From positions 1 through 33,943 of the forward strand of contig NZ_JACBYE010000048.1 in NCBI RefSeq assembly GCF_013415325.1: a DNA stretch of 33,943 nt, given 5' to 3'. Numbering within the stretch: position 1 is the stretch's first letter; every line of letters starts with the position of its first letter. Under the pieces are notes generated by a model. It saw nothing but the letters and a program-made list of their open reading frames with translations. It searched no databases and was not told where the DNA came from. The translations under genes were made by a program, and so were the position numbers. This DNA comes from Sanguibacter inulinus. Lineage in GTDB: Bacteria; Actinomycetota; Actinomycetes; Actinomycetales; Cellulomonadaceae. This document shows, piece after piece, positions 7,647 through 15,429 of this stretch.

Positions 7647-7757
7647 GAGTCGATCTTGCCACTGGTGCGGGGGTCGGGCAGCGGTCCCCGGGGCTCGACC
7701 TGCACAGCAGGACCCAGGTGCCTGTCATTGTGCTTTCTGCTGTGCGACCATGTACGC

Positions 7758-8558
7758 ATGGGGCAGAAATTCATCGGGGTAACAGTCATCGCATTCTTGG
7801 TTCTCGTGTCAGGGTGTGGTTCGCAGGAACAACGTCCCGACCCTGTGCCGCAGGAATCATCGAGCTCGACCGCCACCTCGGCGGCTCCCGAGCAATCTGA
7901 GGAACCGGTCGACCCGCCGCCGACCGCAGAGGTCACCGAGGCTGCACCGGCACCCGACGAGACGACTGTCGAGGCGCCCGTCGCCTTCGACTTCCCGACG
8001 GACATCCCGAGCGACGTGATGCTCAGCGATGCGGACCTCTACACGCCTGACGCCTCGAACCTGGCGCCGGTGCGGACCGAGACCGAAGGGCTCGCCCCGT
8101 GGTTCGTCACCGAGTATGACTGGCCTGACACCTGCGTGGAGTACTCGCAGGTCCCCGCCGTCGCCATGAGGACCGTCCTCACCACGGACGAGCGGAGCGC
8201 GTACCACCCGGACGTCCAGCAGGTCGCTGTCTTCGAGGACGACACGCTGGCACAGCAGGAGCTCGACCGGTGGGCCGCGCTCCTCGAGGCCTGCGATCAG
8301 CTCGGCACCGACGACACGTTGGTGAACTCGACCGAGGCCTTCCCGGTAGGAGACACCCAGGGCTTCGCCTACGTGCTCACCGGCGAGGGCGCTCCCGACA
8401 ACTATCTCGCGCTCTTCCGCCGCGGCAACTCGGTGACTCTCCTGTGGAACCCCAGGAGGCTGACGCCTCTCGGCATCGACCAGGAGCGGGTTCTCGCCGT
8501 CGAGAAGGCAGCGAAGGCCTGGCCGTTGCTCTGCCGGTACGACCCAGCGGGCTGCTGA
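7758..8558 (+). CDS. Lipoprotein with four-cysteine domain, copy 1
   Basis: 266 residues from the ATG at 7758. The same frame stays open for ~1.9 kb upstream, but that is antisense to pgm. A short signal peptide ends in VSGC (Cys20). A Ser/Thr/Pro/Glu linker reaches ~residue 75, followed by a ~170-residue domain. It shares VAMRTV, QQVAVFEDD, LLEACDQ, RRGNSVTLL and the C-terminal LCRYDPAGC with the next gene. Four Cys after the lipobox are conserved between the two, so two disulfides outside the membrane are likely. No clear Shine-Dalgarno is seen. The family is not recognised; the layout suggests a sensor or surface lipoprotein. Confidence 0.85.
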   Translation: MGQKFIGVTVIAFLVLVSGCGSQEQRPDPVPQESSSSTATSAAPEQSEEPVDPPPTAEVTEAAPAPDETTVEAPVAFDFPTDIPSDVMLSDADLYTPDASNLAPVRTETEGLAPWFVTEYDWPDTCVEYSQVPAVAMRTVLTTDERSAYHPDVQQVAVFEDDTLAQQELDRWAALLEACDQLGTDDTLVNSTEAFPVGDTQGFAYVLTGEGAPDNYLALFRRGNSVTLLWNPRRLTPLGIDQERVLAVEKAAKAWPLLCRYDPAGC

Positions 8559-8620
8559 CCCAGGATGTCGGTCCCATTTGTCGCGCACCGGGAGCGCGTG
8601 AGGGCCCGGTCGTCGGTGGT

Positions 8621-8649
8621 TTGATCTTTGAATACTCAATCATTTAGGT
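8621..8649 (+). promoter_or_regulatory. Candidate promoter for lipoprotein copy 2
   Basis: TTGATC (8621-8626), 17-bp spacer, TTAGGT (8644-8649), in an AT-rich patch that stands out in this GC-rich DNA. It would give a leader of about 150 bases before the ATG at 8811. I see no other element in that leader that I can name. Confidence 0.35.
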
Positions 8650-8810
8650 CGAGGCGTGGTGCGTGCGATCGTGAATCCTCTGAAAACCCTGCGGCTCCTC
8701 TGCAGAGAGGACATGAATCGTGGGGGTGGTGACGCCGTACACCGGTCCGACGTCGGGCGACCAGGGCGCGTCAGAGGAGAGCTGACGGACATTTCTGAGA
8801 AGGTGAGGGG

Positions 8811-9578
8811 ATGAGACTCTCGCTGCCGATCGTCCTCGTCGTCACCTCCACCCTCGTCCTCGCCGGTTGCGGTGACTCCGGGTCGCCCGAGGAGGGCGCG
8901 ACCTCGAGCGCTGCGCCGACCACTGCAGCCCCGTCCGAGCCCCCGGACCCGTCGGCCGAGCCATCCGCAGAGCCGGGCGTGACCCCGGAGCCGACCGAGC
9001 AGACGACCGAGCCTCCCGCGAGCCCTGTCACCGACCTCCCGGCATCCGTCCTCCTGCCAGCCGAGTCGCTCTTCCCCGAGGGAGAGATCCGGACGGAGGG
9101 CGAAGGTGTCGTCGACTGGGTCTTCCCGGTGCCGTGCGCCGTCGGCGGCCCGGGCGCGGCGGTCGCCATGCGATCCGTCGCTCAGGGAGACGGGACCTTC
9201 GAGGTGCCTGTCGGCCACCACCAGGTGGCGGTGTTCGAGGACGTCGACGCGGCCGTCGCAGAGGCCGACCGGATCGCGGCGGCGCTGGACGCCTGCCAGG
9301 GGACAGGGTCCGACGGTCAGTCCAGCAGCATCGTCGAGCCTGTCGCGGTCGGTGCCCAGGGGATCGGGTTCGTCGTCGACTACTACGGTGCGCTCCAGGC
9401 CAACGGCGACGAGGGCACGCTCGGCTACTACACGGCGGTCACACGTCGGGGCAATGCCGTGACCCTCGTGTCCTCCGAGGGCGGTGAGAGCAGCATCGCA
9501 GCGTCTCGAGAGCGTGTGGTCGGCGAGCTCGGCGCTGCCTGGGACCAGCTCTGCGCCTATGAGTCCACAGGGTGCTGA
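8811..9578 (+). CDS. Lipoprotein with four-cysteine domain, copy 2
   Basis: 255 residues, ATG preceded by GGTGAGGGG. The signal peptide ends in LAGC (Cys20), followed by a long Pro/Glu/Ser/Thr linker (to about 75) and a domain homologous to the previous gene: VAMRSV, HQVAVFEDV, ALDACQG, RRGNAVTLV and a final LCAYESTGC. The four Cys of the domain align with those of copy 1. The two are much more diverged from each other than the 3853/4983 pair, so this is an older duplication. The 252-bp gap between them holds its own candidate promoter, so they need not be co-expressed. Function unknown; cell-surface location is well supported. Confidence 0.85.
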   Translation: MRLSLPIVLVVTSTLVLAGCGDSGSPEEGATSSAAPTTAAPSEPPDPSAEPSAEPGVTPEPTEQTTEPPASPVTDLPASVLLPAESLFPEGEIRTEGEGVVDWVFPVPCAVGGPGAAVAMRSVAQGDGTFEVPVGHHQVAVFEDVDAAVAEADRIAAALDACQGTGSDGQSSSIVEPVAVGAQGIGFVVDYYGALQANGDEGTLGYYTAVTRRGNAVTLVSSEGGESSIAASRERVVGELGAAWDQLCAYESTGC

Positions 9579-9642
9579 CCGCATCTGCTCGAAACTCCGT
9601 CTGACCACCGCAGGTCGGGTCTGCGCCATGGGGCGGTGCCGG

Positions 9643-9648
9643 TAGGCT
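9643..9648 (+). promoter_or_regulatory. -10 box for a leaderless transcript (DUF5926 gene)
   Basis: TAGGCT, six bases before the ATG at 9655. This spacing makes the start codon the likely first transcribed bases, and no Shine-Dalgarno is present. Confidence 0.6.
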
Positions 9649-9654
9649 CGTCCC

Positions 9655-10482
9655 ATGGCAAAGAACACGTCCCCGGAATTCGTGCTGCGTCCCTTCGAGG
9701 GCCTCGCCGGCGAGGCTGACCTCGTCGCGATGCGCGAGGTCGTCCCGGCCGCGACGGCGACAGCGCGGACCACCGCAGAGCACGGCGCCCGCGACATCAC
9801 CTTCACCACGGTCCTCCCGGGCGCCTGGCCCTCGCTGCACCGTGCCGACGGCGCGATCCTCGTCGCCCTGCAGACCCACGCGGGCTCGGGTGACGCGAGC
9901 CGCGACCTCGCGCAGACCATCCTCGACACCATCGAGCTCGAGCCCGGCACCTCGCTCACCAGCACGGTGCTCCCCGGCCCGGGCCCGCGCCTGCAGGACA
10001 TCCTCGACCCGTCGGTGCCCTTCGAGGTCACCGTCCACGAGGGCTTCGACTACTGGCTCGACCCCTCGGCCGAGATCACCGCGGACGTCCGCGAGTCCTT
10101 GACCGAGGCGAACGAGACGATCATCGAGACCGTCAGGCTCGAGTCCGTCGAGCACGGCTACTGGTGCCGCATGGGTGCCCGCGAGTACCTGCGCTGGTCG
10201 ATGGCCTACGACGAGGAGACCGTCATCAACGCCGTCGCCCGTCTGCACGCTCGTCGTGAGTCTGGCTTCGGCGGCTCGAAGTTCCTCGGGGCGTTCCGCT
10301 CCTCCGGGATCGTCATCCCCGTGTGGGAGCTGCCGAAGGGATCAGAGGCCGAGGACATCGAGGCCGCTGCAGCCGAGTTCTGGCCGGTCTTCGAGGCCGA
10401 GCTGGCGAGCACCGCCCCGCTCGACGCGAACGAGCGTCGCGCGCGTGCCGGGATCGTCTCTCGCCAGGTCACCCTGCGCTGA
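9655..10482 (+). CDS. DUF5926 family protein
   Basis: 275 residues. It follows the actinobacterial DUF5926 family throughout: FVLRPFEGLAGEADLVAMRE at the start, TTVLPGAWPSLHRADG, GDASRDLAQT, GPRLQDILDP, an HEGFDYWLD segment, YWCRMGAREYLRW and a C-terminal ERRARAGIVSRQVTL. Family members I recall from streptomycetes begin with an extra SEC-C zinc-binding motif (CPCGSGxxYxxCHG). This protein starts directly at the PFEG segment, so that motif is absent. The role of the family is unknown; no signal peptide or membrane segment is seen, so it is cytosolic. It is followed at 53 bp by a glycosyltransferase gene on the same strand, which has its own -10 box. Confidence 0.88.
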   Translation: MAKNTSPEFVLRPFEGLAGEADLVAMREVVPAATATARTTAEHGARDITFTTVLPGAWPSLHRADGAILVALQTHAGSGDASRDLAQTILDTIELEPGTSLTSTVLPGPGPRLQDILDPSVPFEVTVHEGFDYWLDPSAEITADVRESLTEANETIIETVRLESVEHGYWCRMGAREYLRWSMAYDEETVINAVARLHARRESGFGGSKFLGAFRSSGIVIPVWELPKGSEAEDIEAAAAEFWPVFEAELASTAPLDANERRARAGIVSRQVTLR

Positions 10483-10522
10483 CGGCTGCCGAGTACAGCA
10501 GGTCAGAGCAGGCCGGGACGAC

Positions 10523-10528
10523 TAGGGT
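10523..10528 (+). promoter_or_regulatory. -10 box for a leaderless transcript (glycosyltransferase)
   Basis: TAGGGT, seven bases before GTG 10536, which is immediately followed by an in-frame ATG. It supports a separate transcript for the glycosyltransferase gene. Confidence 0.5.
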
Positions 10529-10535
10529 TGGCGAC

Positions 10536-11399
10536 GTGATGGGTGAGTCAGGGTCCGACGACGGCCGCGCGACGAGCGGCACCCCTACGACCGGGGGTGC
10601 TGCTGCGGTGCCCCGCAGGGCACGCTCGGCCGTGTTCCAGCTCCCGGCACGGGAGCGTGACAGGCAGCGCGTCGCGGTGATCATCCCGGCCAAGGACGAG
10701 GTCCGTCGCATCGCCGCGACGGTCCGCGCGGCCCGGGCGATCCCGCACGTCGACCTGGTGCTCGTCGTCGACGACGGCAGCGAGGACGGCACCCAGGACG
10801 TCGCACGCGACGCCGGGGCCGTGGTCGTGCGCCACTCGCACAACCGTGGCAAGGCCGCGGCGATGGAGACAGGCGCGGCCATCGTCGCCATGCGCGACGC
10901 CCCGGGCCGCCCGCCCCGGCTCTTGCTGTTCATCGACGGAGACCTCGCCGAGTCGGCGGTGAACACCGCGCCGCTCGTGGCCCCGGTCCGCGAGGGCGAG
11001 GCCGACATGTCGATCGCGCTCCTGCCTCCCCAGCCGGGTGCCGGCGGGCGAGGGATCGTCGTGGGCGCCGCCCGCCGTGCGATCGCGTCGATGACAGGCT
11101 GGACCCCGGTCCAGCCGCTGTCGGGCATGCGCTGCCTGACCCGCGAGGCCTTCGAGGCCGCGACCCCCCTCGCCCGTGGTTGGGGCGTCGAGACAGGTCT
11201 GACCATCGACCTGCTGCGCCTGGGGTACGTGGCGGTCGAGGTGCCGTGCGACCTGCGGCACCGTCCGTCGGGCACAGACTTCCGCGGTCAGATGCACAGG
11301 GCCTCGCAGTACCGCGACGTGGTGCTCGCCGTGAACGCCCGCAAGGTGCGGGCCGTCGGTGAGGCGCTGAGCAGCGTCGGGCGTCGCCGCAGCCGCTGA
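10536..11399 (+). CDS. Soluble family 2 glycosyltransferase
   Basis: 287 residues from GTG 10536 (286 from the next codon, ATG 10539). An N-terminal Ser/Gly/Thr-rich stretch of ~45 residues is followed by a GT-A fold: VAVIIPAKDEVRRIAATV, VLVVDDGSEDGTQDVA (nucleotide binding), HNRGKAAAMETG and the DxD-like FIDGDLAES. A later WGVETGLTIDLLRLGY segment resembles the acceptor region of dolichyl-phosphate-mannose-synthase-like enzymes. No membrane helix is seen, so it probably works at the cytosolic membrane face on a lipid or small acceptor; donor and acceptor cannot be read from sequence. It converges on the large membrane protein gene 103 bp away. Confidence 0.88.
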   Translation: MMGESGSDDGRATSGTPTTGGAAAVPRRARSAVFQLPARERDRQRVAVIIPAKDEVRRIAATVRAARAIPHVDLVLVVDDGSEDGTQDVARDAGAVVVRHSHNRGKAAAMETGAAIVAMRDAPGRPPRLLLFIDGDLAESAVNTAPLVAPVREGEADMSIALLPPQPGAGGRGIVVGAARRAIASMTGWTPVQPLSGMRCLTREAFEAATPLARGWGVETGLTIDLLRLGYVAVEVPCDLRHRPSGTDFRGQMHRASQYRDVVLAVNARKVRAVGEALSSVGRRRSR

Positions 11400-11442
11400 G
11401 GCCTCGTCTGCTCCCGTGCCCCTGAGAGGCACCGGCACAGGC

Positions 11443-11458
11443 CAGGCAGCGGCCTGGT
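11443..11458. terminator. Weak hairpin between convergent genes
   Basis: CCAGGC and GCCTGG around a 4-base loop, lying between the stops at 11399 (+) and 11503 (-). The stem is only 6 bp. Confidence 0.3.
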
Positions 11459-11502
11459 AGCACGGTCGCCTGCGCGGCGCGTGCTCCCTGGTGCGCCTGG
11501 TG

Positions 11503-13965
11503 TCAGACCCGCCCTGGTACCTGCAGGGTGTGCTCGCGCTGGAGGCCCAGCATCCACGTCGCGTAGGTCGCGGTGACCACCGGGACCAGGACCGACATGC
11601 CCACGGCGAGGATGACGATCCCCGAGTCGTTGACGAGGGTGCCGATCACCAGCGCCACGACTGTGCAGACCACGGCGGGGACGAACAGCGGCGCGGCGTC
11701 GCTCACCTGCTTGAGCGGGGTGCCGCGGGTCAGCCACGCGTAGGCGTCGGCGTCGTCGGCGACGGTCGCCGCCCGCAGGGGGCGCCCGACGACGATGACC
11801 ACGAGCAGGATCCCGCCGACTGCGACGAGGGTCAGCGGGTTGGAGAGCGTCGAGAAGTTCGCTCCGATCTTGCGGAGCAGGATGCCCCAGAGCTCGCCGT
11901 CGAGAGTGTCGTCCACGAAGGCGCCGAGGTGGGTGCGCTGGTCGGGCGGGCGAAGCCAGTCGACGACGGCGAACAGCGAGACGACGACGACCCCGGCGGC
12001 GAGGACCGCGAGGACCTTGCGCCACGTGACCCGCACGCCGGCCGCCACGAGGGCGAGCAGGCAGAAGGCGGGAACTGTCGCCGGAGGACCGCCGAAGTCC
12101 GCGCCGATGCTGGGCGAGCCGTTGAGGAGGACGGCGACTACCCCTGTCGTGGCGATCGAGACGACCGCCCACCGACGGTGGCCGTGCCGGATCAGCGCGT
12201 CGCCGATGCTCGCGGCCAGGACGATCGTGGAGGTCGCGAACAGTGCGAAGGACGTGTTGTTGAAGCCGTAGAAGCGCCCCGCGACCATCGGCTGGATCCC
12301 CATGAGCCCGGAGACCTGGAGACGGGCACCTGTCGCGACGTCGACGGCGAGCACGACCGCGGTGACGGCGGCGACGACGGCTGCCGGGCCGAAGACCTGC
12401 CGCTTCCACGGCGGCAGGACCGCGGCGGCGGTGACCACCGCGACCCAGGCGACGACGAGACCCGTGAGCGCGAGGGACGGCGCGGAGACCCGCCACCACG
12501 GGACGAGGTTGGCGAGCATGGTCGCCACGGGGACCGCGGCGACGGCGACCGCTGCGGCTCGCAGCACCGCGAGGCTCCCGCGCGGACGGGCGGTCAGGCG
12601 CGCGGCGGCGGAGTCGATGCCGCGTCGTCCCGCGGCGGGGCGGGTCGAGCGGCCGCGGGCACCGGCGGCACCCAGCCACCGTGAGAACGCCAGGCCGACT
12701 GTCGCGAAGAGCAGGAGGTTGACGATGCAGAAGAGCGTGAAGAACGTCCCGACGAGCGGGTAGGTCGAGCGCGCGTGGTCCTCTGCGTCGACGAGGGCGT
12801 CGACGCGCTCCGAGACCGGCGCTCCGGAGGCGTCGCTCGTCGGTGCTGTACCCACGAGCGTCGAGCGGGGGAGCACGTCGCGCAGCCCGAGCGGCGCGGC
12901 GACCAGCGGGAGCAGGTCGGTCGTCTGCACGTAGCCGGGCTGCCGGGTGGAGTGGGACATGAGGGTCCCCACGGGGGTGCCGTCGCCGAGGACGACCAGG
13001 GTGCCCATGCGCGACGTGCGCCCGGGGTCCGCCATCGACGCGACGACGACCGTGGTCCGCTCGAGGTCCGGGTCGTCGGCCAGGACAGCCTCCATCACGG
13101 CTGCCAGGTGTCCGTCGACCGTCGCGACGTCTGCGGCGTGCTGCTCGCTGCGCGTGAGCTCGGTCGGTTGCGCGGGGTCGACGATGTCGCGGACCGAGCC
13201 GGCGTCCACGACGACCAGCCTGGAGGTCTCGAGCGCCGCGGCGACGTCGAGGCGGAGCGCGTCGGCGCGCGGGACGGGCCGGGTGCCGACAGGGAGCGGG
13301 ACGACGTCACCGGCGACGGTGCCGTCCGACGTCGCGAGGGCGATCATCGCGCCCGGCCCGATCGCGGTCGCCGCGAGCCCGGCGGTCTGGACGGCGTCAC
13401 CGAGGCTGCCGATGGCTGCGCCGTAGGACTGCGACTCGACCGCGCTCTCGTACTCGTCCCAGCCCGGCACGCTCGTCGGGTCTGCGTCGGTCGGGTTGGT
13501 GAGGACCCGGCACGGGTCGACGCCCTCGCCGCGGTAGTCCGCCGCGCGCTTGCCGGAGGAGAGGGCGAGCCAGCCGTCGGCCGGGCAGGTGGTCGAGCGC
13601 ACCGAGCGGACGACGAGGTTGCCGACACCACCCTGCTCTGCGACTGCCCAGGTCGCCGGGGTCGCCTCGGCGGAGATGTCGGCCCACGAGACCCCGCCGG
13701 TCCCGACGACCACGACCCTGTCGTCGGTCGGCTGAGGCCCTGCCTGCGGTGAGGTCGCGTGCTGGGTCGTGGCATCCTGTGCGGCGGCATCCTGGGCAGC
13801 AGCCGGCGCGGCTGCCGAGGCGTACGCGGCTGCGGGGGCGACCGTCGAGAAGAGCACCCCTGCGGCTGCGAGGACGGCGGCTGCCCGCGTCACGCGTGCT
13901 GCACGACGCCCGAGCGAGACGATCCTCCGGGGAGCGAGGGCAGAGGGCATCAGGGTTCTGGGCAC
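11503..13965 (-). CDS. Large membrane protein: probable alkaline-phosphatase-like ectodomain plus ~11 membrane helices
   Basis: 820 residues from GTG 13965, supported by TACTCT six bases upstream. A signal/anchor helix (about 20-50) is followed by an Ala-rich linker and a ~300-residue extracellular part. Its pieces VVVVGTGGVSWADI, STTCPADGWLALSSGKRA, SRLVVVDAG and TTVVVASM recall the core strands of the alkaline-phosphatase/sulfatase superfamily, but I cannot identify a full set of metal ligands, so catalysis is uncertain. From ~400 on, about eleven hydrophobic segments follow, with the loop motifs YGFNNTSFALFATS and GSPSIGADFGGPP between them. The combination suggests a cell-envelope polymer enzyme or exporter. 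It lies between a glycosyltransferase (convergent) and a lipid kinase (upstream, same strand). Confidence 0.8.
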   Translation of the reverse strand: MPRTLMPSALAPRRIVSLGRRAARVTRAAAVLAAAGVLFSTVAPAAAYASAAAPAAAQDAAAQDATTQHATSPQAGPQPTDDRVVVVGTGGVSWADISAEATPATWAVAEQGGVGNLVVRSVRSTTCPADGWLALSSGKRAADYRGEGVDPCRVLTNPTDADPTSVPGWDEYESAVESQSYGAAIGSLGDAVQTAGLAATAIGPGAMIALATSDGTVAGDVVPLPVGTRPVPRADALRLDVAAALETSRLVVVDAGSVRDIVDPAQPTELTRSEQHAADVATVDGHLAAVMEAVLADDPDLERTTVVVASMADPGRTSRMGTLVVLGDGTPVGTLMSHSTRQPGYVQTTDLLPLVAAPLGLRDVLPRSTLVGTAPTSDASGAPVSERVDALVDAEDHARSTYPLVGTFFTLFCIVNLLLFATVGLAFSRWLGAAGARGRSTRPAAGRRGIDSAAARLTARPRGSLAVLRAAAVAVAAVPVATMLANLVPWWRVSAPSLALTGLVVAWVAVVTAAAVLPPWKRQVFGPAAVVAAVTAVVLAVDVATGARLQVSGLMGIQPMVAGRFYGFNNTSFALFATSTIVLAASIGDALIRHGHRRWAVVSIATTGVVAVLLNGSPSIGADFGGPPATVPAFCLLALVAAGVRVTWRKVLAVLAAGVVVVSLFAVVDWLRPPDQRTHLGAFVDDTLDGELWGILLRKIGANFSTLSNPLTLVAVGGILLVVIVVGRPLRAATVADDADAYAWLTRGTPLKQVSDAAPLFVPAVVCTVVALVIGTLVNDSGIVILAVGMSVLVPVVTATYATWMLGLQREHTLQVPGRV

Positions 13966-13993
13966 CGGACCAGAGTAGGCGCTGGTCCGGTGC
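13962..13993. promoter_or_regulatory. 12-bp inverted repeat framing the -10 box and start of the 820-residue gene
   Basis: GCACCGGACCAG (13962-13973) is the perfect complement of 13982-13993, with an 8-base centre. The minus-strand -10 box TACTCT (13977-13972) is at the centre and GTG 13965 lies in one arm. It could be a repressor site or the terminator of the lipid kinase gene, which ends 115 bp upstream on the same strand. Confidence 0.5.
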
Positions 13994-14107
13994 AGGACGT
14001 GGTGGTCGGGTGCAGAGCCCGGTCAGACCGACCGGCGCAGCCGTCGCTCCTGGACCGTGGGTGCGCCCGGAGACGAGCCACCTGACGGATGGTGGTCGCG
14101 CTGACGG

Positions 14108-15256
14108 CTACCGGGGGGAGAGGCTCGGTGCCGGGGCGCGGACGAGCAGCGCACCGGGGTCGACCCGGGTGCTCACGGCGCGGGCGCGTCCCAGGACGTC
14201 GCCGTCGACCTGGACCTGCTCACCCTCGGGGACCTCGAGGTGCACGACCTTGGCGCGGGTGTGGTCGATGCGGCCGATCTTGTTGGGCAGGTCGTTCGAG
14301 ACGCCGAAGCCCTGCATGACGACCTCCCCGAAGAGCTGGACCCAGCCCATGAGGCCGCCCCGGGTGTCGATCGCGGCGATGTCGTGGATGCCGTCGTCGA
14401 TGATCGCGTCGGGGATGAGCGTGATGCCGCCCGGCAGGCGGCCGCAGTTGCCGACCATGAGCGTGCGCAGCCGGGTGGTGATGGGCTCGCGGTCGTCGAG
14501 GGTGATGGTCATCTCGGTGCGGCGCCCGTGCAGGTGCTTGACCCCGGCGACGAAGTACGCGATCCAGCCGACCTTGGACTTGAGGGTGTCGTCGGCGTCG
14601 GCGACCATCGCGGCGTCGAAGCCGAGCCCGGCGATGACGAGGAAGATGTGCGTCCCGGTGTCTGCGGGACCGTTGCCCTCGGTGTCCTTCTCGCGGGGGT
14701 CCGCAGGCTGGTCGACCGTGAGCCAGCCGACGTCGATCCGACGGTCGACCCCGTGCAGCACGATGTCGAAGGCGTCGTCGCGGTCGGTGACCGAGATGTC
14801 GAGGTTGCGGGCGAGGAGGTTGCCCGTGCCGAGGGGCAGCAGCGCCATGGGCTTGCCGGAGTCGGCCATGCCCTGGGCGACGGCGCGGACCGTGCCGTCG
14901 CCGCCGACGGCCACGACGACGTCGGCACCGCGCTCGAGGGCTTCACGGGTCTGGCCGAGGCCCGGGTCTTCGACGGTGGTCTCGACCCAGATCGGGTCGG
15001 GCAGCCCCTCGGCCGTGCAGCGCGACATGAGCGCGGCCTTGAGCTGCTCGGCACCGTTCTTCGAGGGGTTCGCCACGAAGGCGAGGAGAGGTCCGCGAGG
15101 CGCGTCGTCTGCGGGCGCCTCGTCGACCGGCGCTGCCGGTGCTGCCGCTGCGGTGCGGGCGAGCGTGCGCTGGGACCGCAGGACGAGGACCGCGAGGGTG
15201 ATGGCCGTCAGTGAGACGACGATCGCTGCGATCAGCAGCCACGCTTCGAGTGTCAT
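14108..15256 (-). CDS. Diacylglycerol kinase-like lipid kinase (DagK/YegS family)
   Basis: 382 residues. An N-terminal membrane helix (residues 4-27, LLIAAIVVSLTAITLAVLVL) precedes a DAGK catalytic domain: LLAFVANPSKNG, ADVVVAVGGDGTVRAVAQGM (the nucleotide-binding GGDGT loop), LLPLGTGNLLARNL, then the C-terminal beta-domain with VIAGLGFDAAMVADAD and GGITLIPDAIIDDG. Enzymes of this family phosphorylate diacylglycerol or related lipids at the membrane with ATP; the substrate of this one is unknown. The N-terminal anchor is an addition to the usual soluble ~300-residue form. The start at ATG 15256 is supported by TAGTTT six bases upstream (leaderless layout). It precedes the 820-residue membrane protein gene on the same strand. 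Confidence 0.93.
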   Translation of the reverse strand: MTLEAWLLIAAIVVSLTAITLAVLVLRSQRTLARTAAAAPAAPVDEAPADDAPRGPLLAFVANPSKNGAEQLKAALMSRCTAEGLPDPIWVETTVEDPGLGQTREALERGADVVVAVGGDGTVRAVAQGMADSGKPMALLPLGTGNLLARNLDISVTDRDDAFDIVLHGVDRRIDVGWLTVDQPADPREKDTEGNGPADTGTHIFLVIAGLGFDAAMVADADDTLKSKVGWIAYFVAGVKHLHGRRTEMTITLDDREPITTRLRTLMVGNCGRLPGGITLIPDAIIDDGIHDIAAIDTRGGLMGWVQLFGEVVMQGFGVSNDLPNKIGRIDHTRAKVVHLEVPEGEQVQVDGDVLGRARAVSTRVDPGALLVRAPAPSLSPR

Positions 15257-15262
15257 GGGACC

Positions 15263-15268
15263 AAACTA
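15263..15268 (-). promoter_or_regulatory. -10 box for a leaderless transcript (lipid kinase)
   Basis: TAGTTT on the minus strand (15268-15263), six bases before ATG 15256. Confidence 0.55.
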
Positions 15269-15295
15269 GGCCCTGGGGCCCGAGTCGGCGCTGCA

Positions 15296-15323
15296 GGGCA
15301 GGGTGGTTCTCACCACGCTGCCC
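15296..15323 (-). terminator. Hairpin terminator of the ABC exporter operon
   Basis: GGGCAGGGTGGT pairs with ACCACGCTGCCC with one mismatch around a 4-base loop. It lies 107 bases past the permease stop at 15430 on the minus strand and ahead of the lipid kinase promoter. Confidence 0.65.
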
Positions 15324-15429
15324 CGCGGACGCCGCACCGCAGCAGCCGGACCAGGTCGCGGGCGCAGCGGTCCGTGGCCGGTCGCCCTCCCGCTGCCGGC
15401 CCGCCCGCGGACCTGGTCGAGCCGGCGGC

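Noticed and set aside
5856-7757. Upstream extension of the lipoprotein frame, fully open across pgm
   Set aside because: It is antisense to a complete pgm. The lipoprotein signal peptide starts only at 7758, so the extension is a GC artefact.
8697-8714. CTCTGCAGAG palindrome in the leader of lipoprotein copy 2
   Set aside because: It is short and isolated, with no partner or phasing; no support as an operator.
8640-10248. Minus-strand open frames across the lipoprotein and DUF5926 genes
   Set aside because: They lie opposite two well-supported genes and have repetitive Arg/Gly/Asp translation with no recognisable motif.
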